Positions 17,097 to 25,697 of a stretch of DNA of 64,000 bases are shown here, in pieces. The translations under genes were made by a program, and so were the position numbers. Every line of letters begins with the position of its first letter. Positions within the stretch are counted from its first letter, which is position 1. Below the pieces are notes generated by a model. The model was given only the letters and a program-made list of their open reading frames with translations, was not told where the DNA came from and ran no database searches. Source of the stretch: Prevotella sp. P6B1 (GTDB lineage: Bacteria > Bacteroidota > Bacteroidia > Bacteroidales > Bacteroidaceae); NCBI RefSeq assembly GCF_000702825.1, contig NZ_JNKF01000013.1, forward strand, positions 1 through 64,000, in the 5' to 3' direction.

Positions 17097-19289
17097 TTAT
17101 CTGATAAACAACAACTCACGATACTTTGGCAATGACCAAAGACCGTCCTCCACGATCATCTCCAGATGGTCGATCTCATAACGGATAGCATCCATCTTCG
17201 GACAAACAGTATCATGATAGCTCATGGCACGCTCGTGGATATTATAGATACGATTAGCCACACGACGGGCCTCGGTCAGGTCATCGACCAGCTGTTCGAT
17301 ACGCTCAGTACGCTCGGCTATCTCCTTTATCAACTTCATATTACGGGCAGACAAGCGCTCAGCCTCAGCCTTCGCAAAGACATCCTTCATACCCTGCACA
17401 TTCTTGATGAGCTGACTCTGATAATGTGTGCTGACAGGGATGATATGATTCATCGACAGGTCGCCCATCACACGAGCCTCAATCTGAACAGTCTTCACGT
17501 AAGTCTCCCACTTCACCTCGTTACGAGCCTCTAACTCCTTACGGTTCATCACCTTGGTCGACTCGAACATTTTTACGCTTTCCTTATCAAGATAATGCTC
17601 GATAATCTTTGGTGTTGACTTCTCGACATCCAGTCCACGCTTGGCAGCCTCGGACACCCACTCATCGCTATAGCCATTACCATCAAAACGGATAGGCTTG
17701 CTGGTCTTGATATCCTCACGCAGGATGTCAATAATGGCAGACAGCTTGCTCTCACCCTTGGCGATGCGCTTATCCACACGAAGCTTAAAGTTCTGCAATG
17801 CCTCGGTCACAGCAGAGTTAAGCGCAATCATAGCCGATGCACAGTTGGCTGAAGAGCCTGGTGCACGGAATTCAAAGCGGTTTCCGGTGAATGCAAATGG
17901 CGATGTACGGTTACGGTCCGTATTATCGATAATCAGATCAGGAATCTGAGGGATATCAATCTCCATACCCTGCTTACCCTTGATATTAAAGAGGTCGTCC
18001 TTATCCGACAATTCGATATGATCGAGCAACTCGGTGAGTTGTTTGCCCAAGAACGAACTGATGATAGCAGGAGGTGCCTCGTTACCACCTAAGCGATGCG
18101 CATTGGTGGCACTGACAATCGAAGCCTTCAACAATCCGTTATGCTTATAGACAGCCATCAAGGTCTCAACAATGAAGGTGACGAAACGCAGGTTCTCCTC
18201 AGGACTCTTACCTGGTGCATGGAGTAGCACTCCGTTGTCGGCAGTCAGACTCCAGTTGTTATGCTTACCGCTACCATTGATGCCATCGAAAGGTTTTTCG
18301 TGGAGCAACACACGGAAACCATGATTACGAGCCACACGCTTCATCAGTGACATGAGCAGCATATTATGATCGACAGCCAAATTGCATTCCTCGAAGATAG
18401 GTGCCAACTCAAACTGGTTGGGAGCTACCTCGTTATGACGTGTCTTACAAGGAATGGCCAGCTCCAAAGCCTGAATTTCCAAATCCTTCATGAAGGCCTG
18501 CACACGATCAGGAATCGTACCGAAATAATGGTCATCCATCTGCTGGTTCTTGGCACTCTCGTGCCCCATCAGGGTGCGACCAGTCATCACCAAGTCGGGA
18601 CGAGCTGAATACAAGCCCTCGTCAACCAGGAAGTACTCCTGTTCCCAACCCAGGTTGACCTGTACCTTCTTCACATCATCGTAGAAGTACTGACAGACAT
18701 CGGTTGCCGCCTTATCGAGTGCATGAAGAGAACGAAGCAGTGGTGCTTTGTAGTCGAGAGCTTCACCCGTATAAGCAATGAAGATGGTAGGAATACAGAG
18801 TGTATCATCGATGATGAACACTGGCGATGTAGGATCCCAAGCCGAATAGCCGCGTGCTTCGAAGGTGTTACGGATACCACCGTTAGGGAAGCTGGAGGCA
18901 TCAGGCTCCTGCTGAACCAGCAGTTTTCCACTGAAAGTCTCCACCATACCACCCTTGCCATCATGCTCTACAAAAGCATCGTGCTTCTCGGCTGTTCCCT
19001 CTGTCAAAGGCTGGAACCAGTGCGTATAATGCGTAGCACCCATCTCCTGGGCCCACTTTTTCATACCTTCAGCTACTGCATCAGCAATAGAGCGATCCAG
19101 ACGAGCGCCATTATCGATTACGTCTATCAGTTTGTTATAAACGTCGATAGGCAGATATTTATACATCTTCTCGCGGGTAAACACATATTTGCCGAAATAC
19201 TCTGAGGGACGCTCTGATGGCGTTTTCACCTCGACAGCCTTCTTCTTAAAGGCCTCTTCTACAACCTGGAATCTAAGTTGATTTGACAT
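17097..19289 (-). CDS. glnN: Glutamine synthetase type III
   Basis: 730 residues, the length of GSIII, which is characteristic of Bacteroides and Prevotella and unrelated in length to GlnA (about 450). It makes glutamine from glutamate, ammonia and ATP in the cytoplasm. Visible landmarks: GSGKHNNWSL (substrate loop), LGGNEAPPAIIS, NRTSPFAFTGNRFEFRAPGS, and a C-terminal helical tail. It lies between aguB and dsbD; the order agmatine deiminase, carbamoylputrescine amidase, glutamine synthetase would let it recapture the ammonia those enzymes release. Confidence 0.95.
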   Translation of the reverse strand: MSNQLRFQVVEEAFKKKAVEVKTPSERPSEYFGKYVFTREKMYKYLPIDVYNKLIDVIDNGARLDRSIADAVAEGMKKWAQEMGATHYTHWFQPLTEGTAEKHDAFVEHDGKGGMVETFSGKLLVQQEPDASSFPNGGIRNTFEARGYSAWDPTSPVFIIDDTLCIPTIFIAYTGEALDYKAPLLRSLHALDKAATDVCQYFYDDVKKVQVNLGWEQEYFLVDEGLYSARPDLVMTGRTLMGHESAKNQQMDDHYFGTIPDRVQAFMKDLEIQALELAIPCKTRHNEVAPNQFELAPIFEECNLAVDHNMLLMSLMKRVARNHGFRVLLHEKPFDGINGSGKHNNWSLTADNGVLLHAPGKSPEENLRFVTFIVETLMAVYKHNGLLKASIVSATNAHRLGGNEAPPAIISSFLGKQLTELLDHIELSDKDDLFNIKGKQGMEIDIPQIPDLIIDNTDRNRTSPFAFTGNRFEFRAPGSSANCASAMIALNSAVTEALQNFKLRVDKRIAKGESKLSAIIDILREDIKTSKPIRFDGNGYSDEWVSEAAKRGLDVEKSTPKIIEHYLDKESVKMFESTKVMNRKELEARNEVKWETYVKTVQIEARVMGDLSMNHIIPVSTHYQSQLIKNVQGMKDVFAKAEAERLSARNMKLIKEIAERTERIEQLVDDLTEARRVANRIYNIHERAMSYHDTVCPKMDAIRYEIDHLEMIVEDGLWSLPKYRELLFIR

Positions 19290-19306
19290 AGTCTTATATT
19301 AATTAT

Positions 19307-19330
19307 CTTTTTACCTTTTTACTTTCTTAC
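19307..19330. repeat. Octamer repeat CTTTTTAC between aguB and glnN
   Basis: Three consecutive 8-mers CTTTTTAC, CTTTTTAC, TTTCTTAC, followed by a partial unit running into the aguB stop codon. It is a second simple-repeat family in an intergenic spacer, with a different period from the AGTGAAT heptamers. Confidence 0.45.
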
Positions 19331-19332
19331 CT

Positions 19333-20217
19333 TTAATCGATAAAGCGCTTGGTGATATCGCTATAGGCATCGATACGACGATCGCGCAAGAACGGCCACC
19401 AACGACGCACCTGTTCCGAACGGTCCATATCCAACTCTACAATGATACTCTCCTCATCATCAGTCGAAGCTTCGTAGAGAATCTCACCCTGAGGACCAGC
19501 TACGAACGAGGTTCCCCAGAACTGGATACCACCTGTCTGACCTGAAGGATCAGACTCAAAACCGACACGATTGACAGCCACTACAGGCAGTCCATTGGCT
19601 ACGGCGTGACCACGCATCACCGTCTGCCATGCCATACGCTGGCGTTCCTGTTCTTCAGGCGTATCATTATCAGCATAGCCGATAGCTGTTGGATAGATCA
19701 ACATCTCGGCACCTTGCATCGCCATCAGACGGGCAGCCTCGGGATACCACTGATCCCAGCATACCAACACGCCCAATTTTCCTACCGATGTCTGGATAGG
19801 ATGGAATCCCATATCACCTGGGGTGAAATAGAATTTCTCATAATATGCTGGATCATCGGGAATATGCATCTTACGGTATTTGCCAACAATCTCGCCATTG
19901 CTCTCAATGACCACTGCGGTATTGTGATACAGACCTGGTGCACGCTTCTCGAACAAAGAAGCTACGATAACCACACCTAATGTCTTGGCCAATTCGGAAT
20001 AAAACTTGGTGGATGGACCAGGAATCGTCTCGGCCAGATTGAACAGATCGACATCTTCCGTCTGACAGAAGTAAAGTGTATTATGCAACTCCTGTAAAAC
20101 AATGAGTTGCGCACCACGTTTTGCCAAATCGGTGATACCCTCACCCAACCTCAGGATGTTGTCCTTCGTGTTAGCAGTATTATGCTGCTGTAAAAAACCT
20201 ACTCTTAACTCCTTCAT
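19333..20217 (-). CDS. aguB: N-carbamoylputrescine amidase
   Basis: 294 residues of the carbon-nitrogen hydrolase (nitrilase) superfamily, converting N-carbamoylputrescine to putrescine, CO2 and ammonia. The catalytic triad is visible as Glu43 (LQELHN), Lys116 (YRKMHIP) and Cys153 (LVCWDQWYPE). The sequence is the close AguB type (PDDPAYYEKFYFTPGD), and the agmatine deiminase gene lies 10 bp upstream, which together fix the substrate. Confidence 0.95.
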   Translation of the reverse strand: MKELRVGFLQQHNTANTKDNILRLGEGITDLAKRGAQLIVLQELHNTLYFCQTEDVDLFNLAETIPGPSTKFYSELAKTLGVVIVASLFEKRAPGLYHNTAVVIESNGEIVGKYRKMHIPDDPAYYEKFYFTPGDMGFHPIQTSVGKLGVLVCWDQWYPEAARLMAMQGAEMLIYPTAIGYADNDTPEEQERQRMAWQTVMRGHAVANGLPVVAVNRVGFESDPSGQTGGIQFWGTSFVAGPQGEILYEASTDDEESIIVELDMDRSEQVRRWWPFLRDRRIDAYSDITKRFID

Positions 20218-20220
20218 ATG

Positions 20221-20248
20221 CTATTCACTATTCATTCTTCACTATAAG
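20221..20248. repeat. Heptamer repeat (AGTGAAT family) at the aguA/aguB junction
   Basis: Consecutive 7-mers CTATTCA, CTATTCA, TTCTTCA, CTATAAG. They bridge the spacer and the last codons of aguA, so the C-terminal residues IVKNE and the stop codon are encoded by repeat DNA. Confidence 0.6.
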
Positions 20249-21217
20249 AGGATATTGCATGGTGCAGCAATGGAGCGAGCCATGCTGCTTAATGATACTT
20301 CTACAATCAATACCTACAACCTCCCTACCCTCGTGAGCTTCACCAATCAATCCCAGAGCTTCGGCATCGAGATCGGGCTGATTATAAGTGGGCACCAATA
20401 CAGCGCCATTCATAACTAAATAATTCGCATAGGTAGCAGGTAGTCGCTCACCATCTTCATCATAGATGGCACGAGGCATCGGCAGTTTTACCAAGTGATA
20501 AGGTTCTCCCGCCATGGTACGGAAGGTCTGGAGTTGTTCCTCCATTTTCTTCAAGTCGTCATACTGTTCATCAGACTCATCATCACAACCTATATATAAT
20601 AAGGTATGATTAGGAGCAATACGGACCAATGTATCGATATGTCCATCGGTATCATCGCCCGTCAGATGACCGTAATCTATCCAGAGAACACGCTCGGCAC
20701 AAAGGTCGTGCTTCAAACGTGCTTCAATCTCATCTTTTGTCATTGGCTGATTACGATGAGGTGCTAACAAACAACCGGATGTGGTAAAGATGGTGCCTTC
20801 GCCATCGCTCTCGATAGAACCACCCTCGAGAACAAAGTCCTGACAATCCACATAGTCGCCTTTGACCTTACCCTCATCATAGATACGACGATTGATCGCA
20901 TTATCCAGTGCCGCCTCGAATTTCTCGCCCCAACCATTGAAACAATAGTCAAGCAATCGGGCTCCACCTTCGTCATCAACCAACGTGATAAAACCATGAT
21001 CGCGAGCCCATGTATCGTTGTTGGGTTCGCCCACTACCAGCAATTCCTCATATTGACGAATGGCGGCAGCCATTTCCTCATAAGTCTTGGTGATTTCGTC
21101 AAGCATGGGTGCCCAGTCAGTTTTCTCGTGCGGCCAGGTCAGCTGCACCATCGATTGTGGCTCCCATTCAGCGGGCAGTCGCCACCTTTTTGCGTCGATT
21201 TTCTTTTCTATGCTCAT
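20228..21217 (-). CDS. aguA: Agmatine deiminase
   Basis: 329 residues of the peptidyl-arginine-deiminase fold (PAD_porph). It hydrolyses agmatine to N-carbamoylputrescine and ammonia, the first of two steps to putrescine. Landmarks: WPHEKTDW near the N terminus, WARDHGFITL, the acidic EGGSIESDGEG, and the active-site Cys317 in SLHCCTMQYP near the C terminus. The short tail after this motif is encoded by heptamer repeat DNA. It is the first gene of the operon with aguB, glnN and probably dsbD. Confidence 0.95.
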   Translation of the reverse strand: MSIEKKIDAKRWRLPAEWEPQSMVQLTWPHEKTDWAPMLDEITKTYEEMAAAIRQYEELLVVGEPNNDTWARDHGFITLVDDEGGARLLDYCFNGWGEKFEAALDNAINRRIYDEGKVKGDYVDCQDFVLEGGSIESDGEGTIFTTSGCLLAPHRNQPMTKDEIEARLKHDLCAERVLWIDYGHLTGDDTDGHIDTLVRIAPNHTLLYIGCDDESDEQYDDLKKMEEQLQTFRTMAGEPYHLVKLPMPRAIYDEDGERLPATYANYLVMNGAVLVPTYNQPDLDAEALGLIGEAHEGREVVGIDCRSIIKQHGSLHCCTMQYPLIVKNE

Positions 21218-21227
21218 AATTTTGGCG

Positions 21228-21286
21228 CAAAGTTACAAAAAAATGAGTAATAACTGATGGCATGATAAGAATTTTTTGTATTTTTG
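21228..21286. promoter_or_regulatory. Divergent -7 elements between aguA and the FetAB-like genes
   Basis: Minus-strand TAACTTTG (21235-21228) lies 10 nt before the aguA ATG; plus-strand TATTTTTG (21279-21286) lies 15 nt before the ATG at 21302. The -33 elements are poor on both sides, so the pair is called on the -7 boxes and position alone. Confidence 0.55.
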
Positions 21287-21301
21287 CACTAACAATTTGC
21301 T

Positions 21302-21904
21302 ATGTTAGAGGTTAAAGACGCTACAATATCCGTATCGGGGAAGGTTTTGGTAAAAAACCTATCCTTTATTGCAGACGACGGAAGACTGACTTGTATCACC
21401 GGAGCAGTAGGCTCAGGCAAGTCAACTTTTCTGCGTACACTCATGGGATTCCAGCCTATCACAGAAGGTTTTGTCAGTGTGGATGGCGAGCTATTAACTG
21501 TCCAGTCGGCACCATCCTTCCGCCGTATGATGTGCTATCTGCCACAGGACATCCACCTACTGCGCCATCAACTCTACCAGCCCGAGGCTCAGCCAGCTGA
21601 ACCCGATGAATATCTTGTATGGAACAGTCAACTGCCGTCAGCTACAGAAATACCAAAGACACAGCCTCTGTCGCCCGAAGAGATATTCCAACTGGCCAGC
21701 AAAACCATCCATGAAGCCACCAACAAATCCATTGTGGTTGCTGATGAACCTGCATCACATCTCTCTCCCGAATTGGCTCCTCAGATGCTTGAGTTACTCC
21801 AGCAACAAGCCACACAAGGTAAGTGTGTGCTCATAGCCAGTCGGCATCCTCAACTCATAGCAAACGCTCATCGTGTGATTGATTTAAACCAGTTCCAGTT
21901 ATGA
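21302..21904 (+). CDS. ABC transporter ATPase, FetA/YbbL-like, without a canonical signature motif
   Basis: 200 residues. Walker A is GAVGSGKST, the Q-loop is YLPQD, Walker B is SIVVADEP and the switch His is in ASRHP. The signature LSGGQ expected before Walker B is not recognisable: the stretch reads PLSPEEIFQLASKTIHE. The helical subdomain is also short. It overlaps the permease gene by 4 bp (ATGA). In E. coli the FetA-FetB pair exports iron under oxidative stress; the partner identity here rests on the permease. The ATPase may be degenerate, or the signature may have diverged. Confidence 0.75.
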   Translation: MLEVKDATISVSGKVLVKNLSFIADDGRLTCITGAVGSGKSTFLRTLMGFQPITEGFVSVDGELLTVQSAPSFRRMMCYLPQDIHLLRHQLYQPEAQPAEPDEYLVWNSQLPSATEIPKTQPLSPEEIFQLASKTIHEATNKSIVVADEPASHLSPELAPQMLELLQQQATQGKCVLIASRHPQLIANAHRVIDLNQFQL

Positions 21905-22650
21905 CTACAGCATTGATTCTTCATACATTCCTGGCCCTATTATTATTGGCTTTACCTTTTGGAGCGCTCTATCTCTTGGACCAGAAATCCATCAAGCCCT
22001 TGGCTATCGCTCTTATACGAGGATTGGCACAGTTACTGCTATTTGCCATTCTGATTTGGGGCGTGTACAAAGTGGACAACATCTGGTTATCGATGGGATG
22101 GTTCCTCATCATGTCAATATGGGCAGGATGGCTTGTAACCAGAAAATGCAAATTGCCCGTCAACCACCACCTACTACCTGCCAGTGCAGGACTTTTTGGT
22201 GGCGTCCTCATTATCGGGTTATGGTTACTGATAGCCGTATTACCAATCGGCCCCATCACTGCTCGTTGGTTTGTGCCAGTAATTGCTGTGTTGTTAGGAC
22301 ATTCTGCATCCATGTTAGTAAGAGGTCTCAGCGCCTTCGACGCCACATTTAAGCGCGACCGTGCTCAATTTGACTTTATGATAGGCAACGGAGCAACGCC
22401 ATGGAAAGCCATGATACCATTTATGCGTACCAGTCTTCTGGCAATCCTTTCTCCCACGATTGCCAATCTTTCGGTTCTGGCATTAGCCGCCATTCCACTA
22501 TTGTTCTGCGGTATGCTACTGGGTGGTTTCTCGCCTATCAACGCTTTCGCTGTGATGGTATATGCCCTACTGGGATGTATCGCTTCATCAGTATTATCAT
22601 TAGGTATGACATTAGTTCTATTAAAATCCAAATATCTGTTATCATGGTGA
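21901..22650 (+). CDS. fetB: ABC transporter permease FetB/YbbM (UPF0014)
   Basis: 249 residues with about seven hydrophobic segments. The cytoplasmic loop FMIGNGATPWKAMIPFMRTS is the coupling-loop motif of the UPF0014 family (E. coli FetB, normally LALGATPxxA). Its start overlaps the ATPase stop by 4 bp and its stop overlaps the next gene's start. Iron export is a family-level inference. Confidence 0.85.
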   Translation: MTTALILHTFLALLLLALPFGALYLLDQKSIKPLAIALIRGLAQLLLFAILIWGVYKVDNIWLSMGWFLIMSIWAGWLVTRKCKLPVNHHLLPASAGLFGGVLIIGLWLLIAVLPIGPITARWFVPVIAVLLGHSASMLVRGLSAFDATFKRDRAQFDFMIGNGATPWKAMIPFMRTSLLAILSPTIANLSVLALAAIPLLFCGMLLGGFSPINAFAVMVYALLGCIASSVLSLGMTLVLLKSKYLLSW

Positions 22651-23561
22651 GCAAGCTTTTTTTCGAGTTCATGCAGGTTTCTATCGGCCAGTTGGATTGC
22701 TTAAGCAGATTTCCTGCCCCTCATGAATGGCAGCAGTTATACAATCTGGCTAAACGCCAGGCTGTTGTTGGTATCTGTTATCATGGACTGACCAAACTGT
22801 TTGATTACGGACTGGTAGCACCACAGGAACTCTCGCTCGACTGGATGGCAGAGGCAGAAGGAATCAAAGAGCAGAATCGCGGTGGTAGTCGTAAGCTTAT
22901 CAAGCTTCAGGAAGAGTTACAAACTCACCATCTGCGTTCATCACTCCTGACAGGTCCTGGACTTGTAAGATTTTATGACCGCGAGCTACAGATGCTTCGT
23001 TTCACCAAGGGCATTGATCTGTATGTGTTTGGCTACAAGAACCAGATTGATCTGAGCCAATGGCCAGACATGCAGGTACGCATCTTCACAGAACTGCGTG
23101 CCGGAAAATCAACGCAGCGCAATAACCGACTTGACAAGTGGATACTACAGAATAACGACCTGATGTACCGTAAAGCCGGAGAATTAACTGTACCCTCGCA
23201 TTCTATGACTATCATCATCCAGTTGGTTCATCTGTATAATCTGTTTCTTGAAAAACGTCTGCTGATGAGAAACCTGATGGATCTGTTTTTCGTGCTCCGT
23301 TATGCCGGAGGTGACAGCAGGTTATTCCAGTTCTCTCAGACAAGCGTTGAGGGAGAAATACAAGAACTGGGACTCACCCGTTTCGCACGTGGCATCATGT
23401 GGCTGATGAAGGAAGTGTTTAATCTTGACCCCAAGTGCTTGCCAATCGAGCCTTTGGAAGAAGAAGGACAATTCCTGATGAAACACATCATGGGTAAAAG
23501 TTTATCATTCAAGGACGGGTGTCATAAACTATGGCATTATACCTGGCATAACATCGCTTAA
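22644..23561 (+). CDS. Nucleotidyltransferase-like protein (NTP_transf_5 type), active site altered
   Basis: 305 residues from the ATG at 22644, which overlaps fetB by 7 bp. The N-terminal helices (WQQLYNLAKRQAVVGICYHG) and the later hydrophobic helix region match a family of uncharacterised Bacteroidetes nucleotidyltransferases usually found in surface-glycan loci. The expected GDIDLLV metal motif reads LRFTKGIDLYV here, so the first of the two paired aspartates is missing, which suggests reduced or lost catalysis. Its 3' end overlaps the convergent acyltransferase by 4 bp. No function is assigned. Confidence 0.6.
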   Translation: MVSKLFFEFMQVSIGQLDCLSRFPAPHEWQQLYNLAKRQAVVGICYHGLTKLFDYGLVAPQELSLDWMAEAEGIKEQNRGGSRKLIKLQEELQTHHLRSSLLTGPGLVRFYDRELQMLRFTKGIDLYVFGYKNQIDLSQWPDMQVRIFTELRAGKSTQRNNRLDKWILQNNDLMYRKAGELTVPSHSMTIIIQLVHLYNLFLEKRLLMRNLMDLFFVLRYAGGDSRLFQFSQTSVEGEIQELGLTRFARGIMWLMKEVFNLDPKCLPIEPLEEEGQFLMKHIMGKSLSFKDGCHKLWHYTWHNIA

Positions 23562-24571
23562 GACTGCTTCGTGTATTTGACTCCAAACAGATAATGCCCC
23601 AGGACTGGGCTCAACCTGATTACATAGCTGGCAATCAAGCTGAGTGCCAGAACGCCTATTGATACAGCAAAAATCACAACGAACTCAACAAGCTGGTTCT
23701 CATATGCCTTCAGGGTATCAGCATTAGCCATCAGGAATCGCGGCAGGAAAAAATAGTGTAATAGATAAACATCGAGCGTTCGCGTTCCAATATACTGCAA
23801 TGGCCTGGAGATATGGCAACGCTTGAGCCACGAAGCAGAGAGTCGGAAGAATGTAAACACTATAACCATACCAGTGATGCCACCCACATAAAACCTGAAC
23901 ATCTCGAATATCAGATGATCATGATGCGAAGTAGAAGCTACTAAGGCAAAGATAACCGTTACGAGTATGATTACAACAGGTTTATCCGTCCAGCGGATAA
24001 AGGCCTCGAAATGGCGTCTGACACAAGTACCTAAATAAAAAAACAAGAACAAACGCCATGTGGTTATACTCAAGAACCCCGAAGCATCCATCAGCCACAA
24101 TTGATAACCATCAGCTACCATACGAAGACTATTGTAATAGCGCGCATAGATAAAAGTAGCGATAGCCAGTGACACAGCCATCAGGGGGGTCCATTTCCTA
24201 CTGATGCGAATCATCAGCATATAGAGCACAAAATATTCAAACAATGCGAAGGTAAACCAATACCCTCCTTTAAGCGATCCTAACTGATGAAAGAATTCTG
24301 GTGGAGGCGCCAAAAGAAACAAGAAAATAAAAGTTGGCACCAACTGCACCATCGCCTTATGTCTAGTAACTTCTTTGAACGACCGCTGCGCCACGGACTC
24401 AAACAGCCAGCCACTAATCATAAAGAAACAAGGCAATCGGAAGAGGATAAACACAGCATTATACCCCATCCGCGAGTCACCAAAACAGAAATGACACACA
24501 TGGGCAAACACCACGAGAATCATTGTCAATCCCCGCATCGCATCGATGTATTCTATTCTCTGTGCAGCCAT
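23558..24571 (-). CDS. Membrane acyltransferase (Acyltransferase_3 family)
   Basis: 337 residues from the ATG at 24571 (in-frame starts further upstream lie inside the promoter). RIEYIDAMRGLTMILVVFAH contains the family N-terminal Arg-Gly...His pattern, and about ten hydrophobic segments follow. Members transfer acetyl or other acyl groups to sugars on surface polysaccharides at the inner membrane. It marks the left edge of the glycan region and is divergent from a second acyltransferase across a symmetrical promoter. Confidence 0.85.
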   Translation of the reverse strand: MAAQRIEYIDAMRGLTMILVVFAHVCHFCFGDSRMGYNAVFILFRLPCFFMISGWLFESVAQRSFKEVTRHKAMVQLVPTFIFLFLLAPPPEFFHQLGSLKGGYWFTFALFEYFVLYMLMIRISRKWTPLMAVSLAIATFIYARYYNSLRMVADGYQLWLMDASGFLSITTWRLFLFFYLGTCVRRHFEAFIRWTDKPVVIILVTVIFALVASTSHHDHLIFEMFRFYVGGITGMVIVFTFFRLSASWLKRCHISRPLQYIGTRTLDVYLLHYFFLPRFLMANADTLKAYENQLVEFVVIFAVSIGVLALSLIASYVIRLSPVLGHYLFGVKYTKQS

Positions 24572-24578
24572 TTCACTT

Positions 24579-24638
24579 GCAAAAGTACAGAAAAAAGTTG
24601 GAACTATTGCGTATTCCAGCTTTTTTCTGTATTTTTGC
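24579..24638. promoter_or_regulatory. Near-palindromic divergent promoter between two acyltransferase genes
   Basis: Arms 24579-24603 and 24614-24638 are inverted repeats of 25 bp with two mismatches around a 10-bp centre. Each arm holds an outward -7 box: TACTTTTG on minus (24587-24580) and TATTTTTG on plus (24630-24637). The plus promoter has ATTG at 24606-24609 as an imperfect -33 element with 20-bp spacing. The plus ATG (24642) is only 4 nt past its -7 box, the minus ATG (24571) 8 nt past its own. Confidence 0.75.
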
Positions 24639-24641
24639 AGT

Positions 24642-25640
24642 ATGAAAGAGCGAATAAACTGGATAGACTGGGCGAAAGCATTCTGCATGACGGTAGTGGT
24701 ATTCTGCCACCTACCCCAACAGGAAGATACGTTTTATCTACAATATCTCGCATCAGTCATTCTCTCTACATTCTTCTTTGTATCAGGTTATCTAAAAAAA
24801 CAGAATCTAACTATTAAGGAGTCTGCCAAGAAATACGGATACTCACTCCTTTTACCTTATATAATATATAATGCCATCTACTATCCCTATTGGCTTACCA
24901 AATTCTACATAGAACACGGCAGTATAACTATTATCGACGCATTTAGGCCTATCGTCGGCACAATACTGGGACAGCTAAACAGCAGTTTCTCATGCGAGCT
25001 AAACGGTGTAACATGGTTTTTAATCGCTCTATTCATCATGCACATCCTAACAGACGTGACCAACAAACATAAGCATAGCAAGTCAATAATGCTTATTCTC
25101 ACCATCACATCCATGATGCTCTACGGCGCCAACAAATTCTACCACTATGCCCCATACATCACCTACCACGGATTAATCCGCTGTCTATGTTTCTTCTTCC
25201 TGGGAAATCTCTTGCAACATTGGCATCAGCTGAAACGATTCAATCTCCGAAAGGATTTAACAATCGGCACATCTACCCTATTATTGAGCCTCATTCTCTT
25301 CTACTGGCACATCCATGAAGACAGATTTATCATACATATTATATTATTCTATATTGTAAATACCATCTCTGTATTTGCCTTTATATACCTGGCAAAATCG
25401 CTCAACGCAGTCAAAAGCCACATAATCACCCTCATATCTATAGGAACCATGCTGATCTTCGGCCTCCATCGTATGATGATTGGCATAATCGATTACACCT
25501 TAGAGAATAGTACGGATATCTCAAATATCACTTATAACTGGTACCAAAACATTGCCTTAGTTATAATAATAGAACTAACATTATTACCATTCATCATTTG
25601 CACCCAAGAAAGGTTGCCATCCCTTTTAGGAAAGAAATAG
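24642..25640 (+). CDS. Membrane acyltransferase (Acyltransferase_3 family)
   Basis: 332 residues from the ATG at 24642, fixed by the -7 box ending at 24637. MKERINWIDWAKAFCMTVVV with CHLPQQ has the R/K...H arrangement of the family, followed by about ten transmembrane segments. Probably acylates a glycan intermediate at the inner membrane. It is a paralogue of the gene at 25698, and a fragment of a further copy lies at 26786-26870. Confidence 0.85.
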   Translation: MKERINWIDWAKAFCMTVVVFCHLPQQEDTFYLQYLASVILSTFFFVSGYLKKQNLTIKESAKKYGYSLLLPYIIYNAIYYPYWLTKFYIEHGSITIIDAFRPIVGTILGQLNSSFSCELNGVTWFLIALFIMHILTDVTNKHKHSKSIMLILTITSMMLYGANKFYHYAPYITYHGLIRCLCFFFLGNLLQHWHQLKRFNLRKDLTIGTSTLLLSLILFYWHIHEDRFIIHIILFYIVNTISVFAFIYLAKSLNAVKSHIITLISIGTMLIFGLHRMMIGIIDYTLENSTDISNITYNWYQNIALVIIIELTLLPFIICTQERLPSLLGKK

Positions 25641-25649
25641 TACTTAAAA

Positions 25650-25681
25650 TTTGGATTACTAAGAAAATAATATTATTTTTG
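25650..25681 (+). promoter_or_regulatory. Bacteroidetes-type promoter of the third acyltransferase gene
   Basis: TTTG (25650-25653), 20 bp, TATTTTTG (25674-25681); the ATG at 25698 follows by 16 nt. It begins 10 bp after the previous stop. Confidence 0.8.
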
Positions 25682-25697
25682 CAGAAAAATATTCTAT

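Noticed and set aside
24579..24638. Invertible promoter of the type controlling Bacteroides capsule loci
   Set aside because: Inverted repeats are present but the spacer is only about 10 bp, too short to hold a promoter, and no recombinase gene is nearby.
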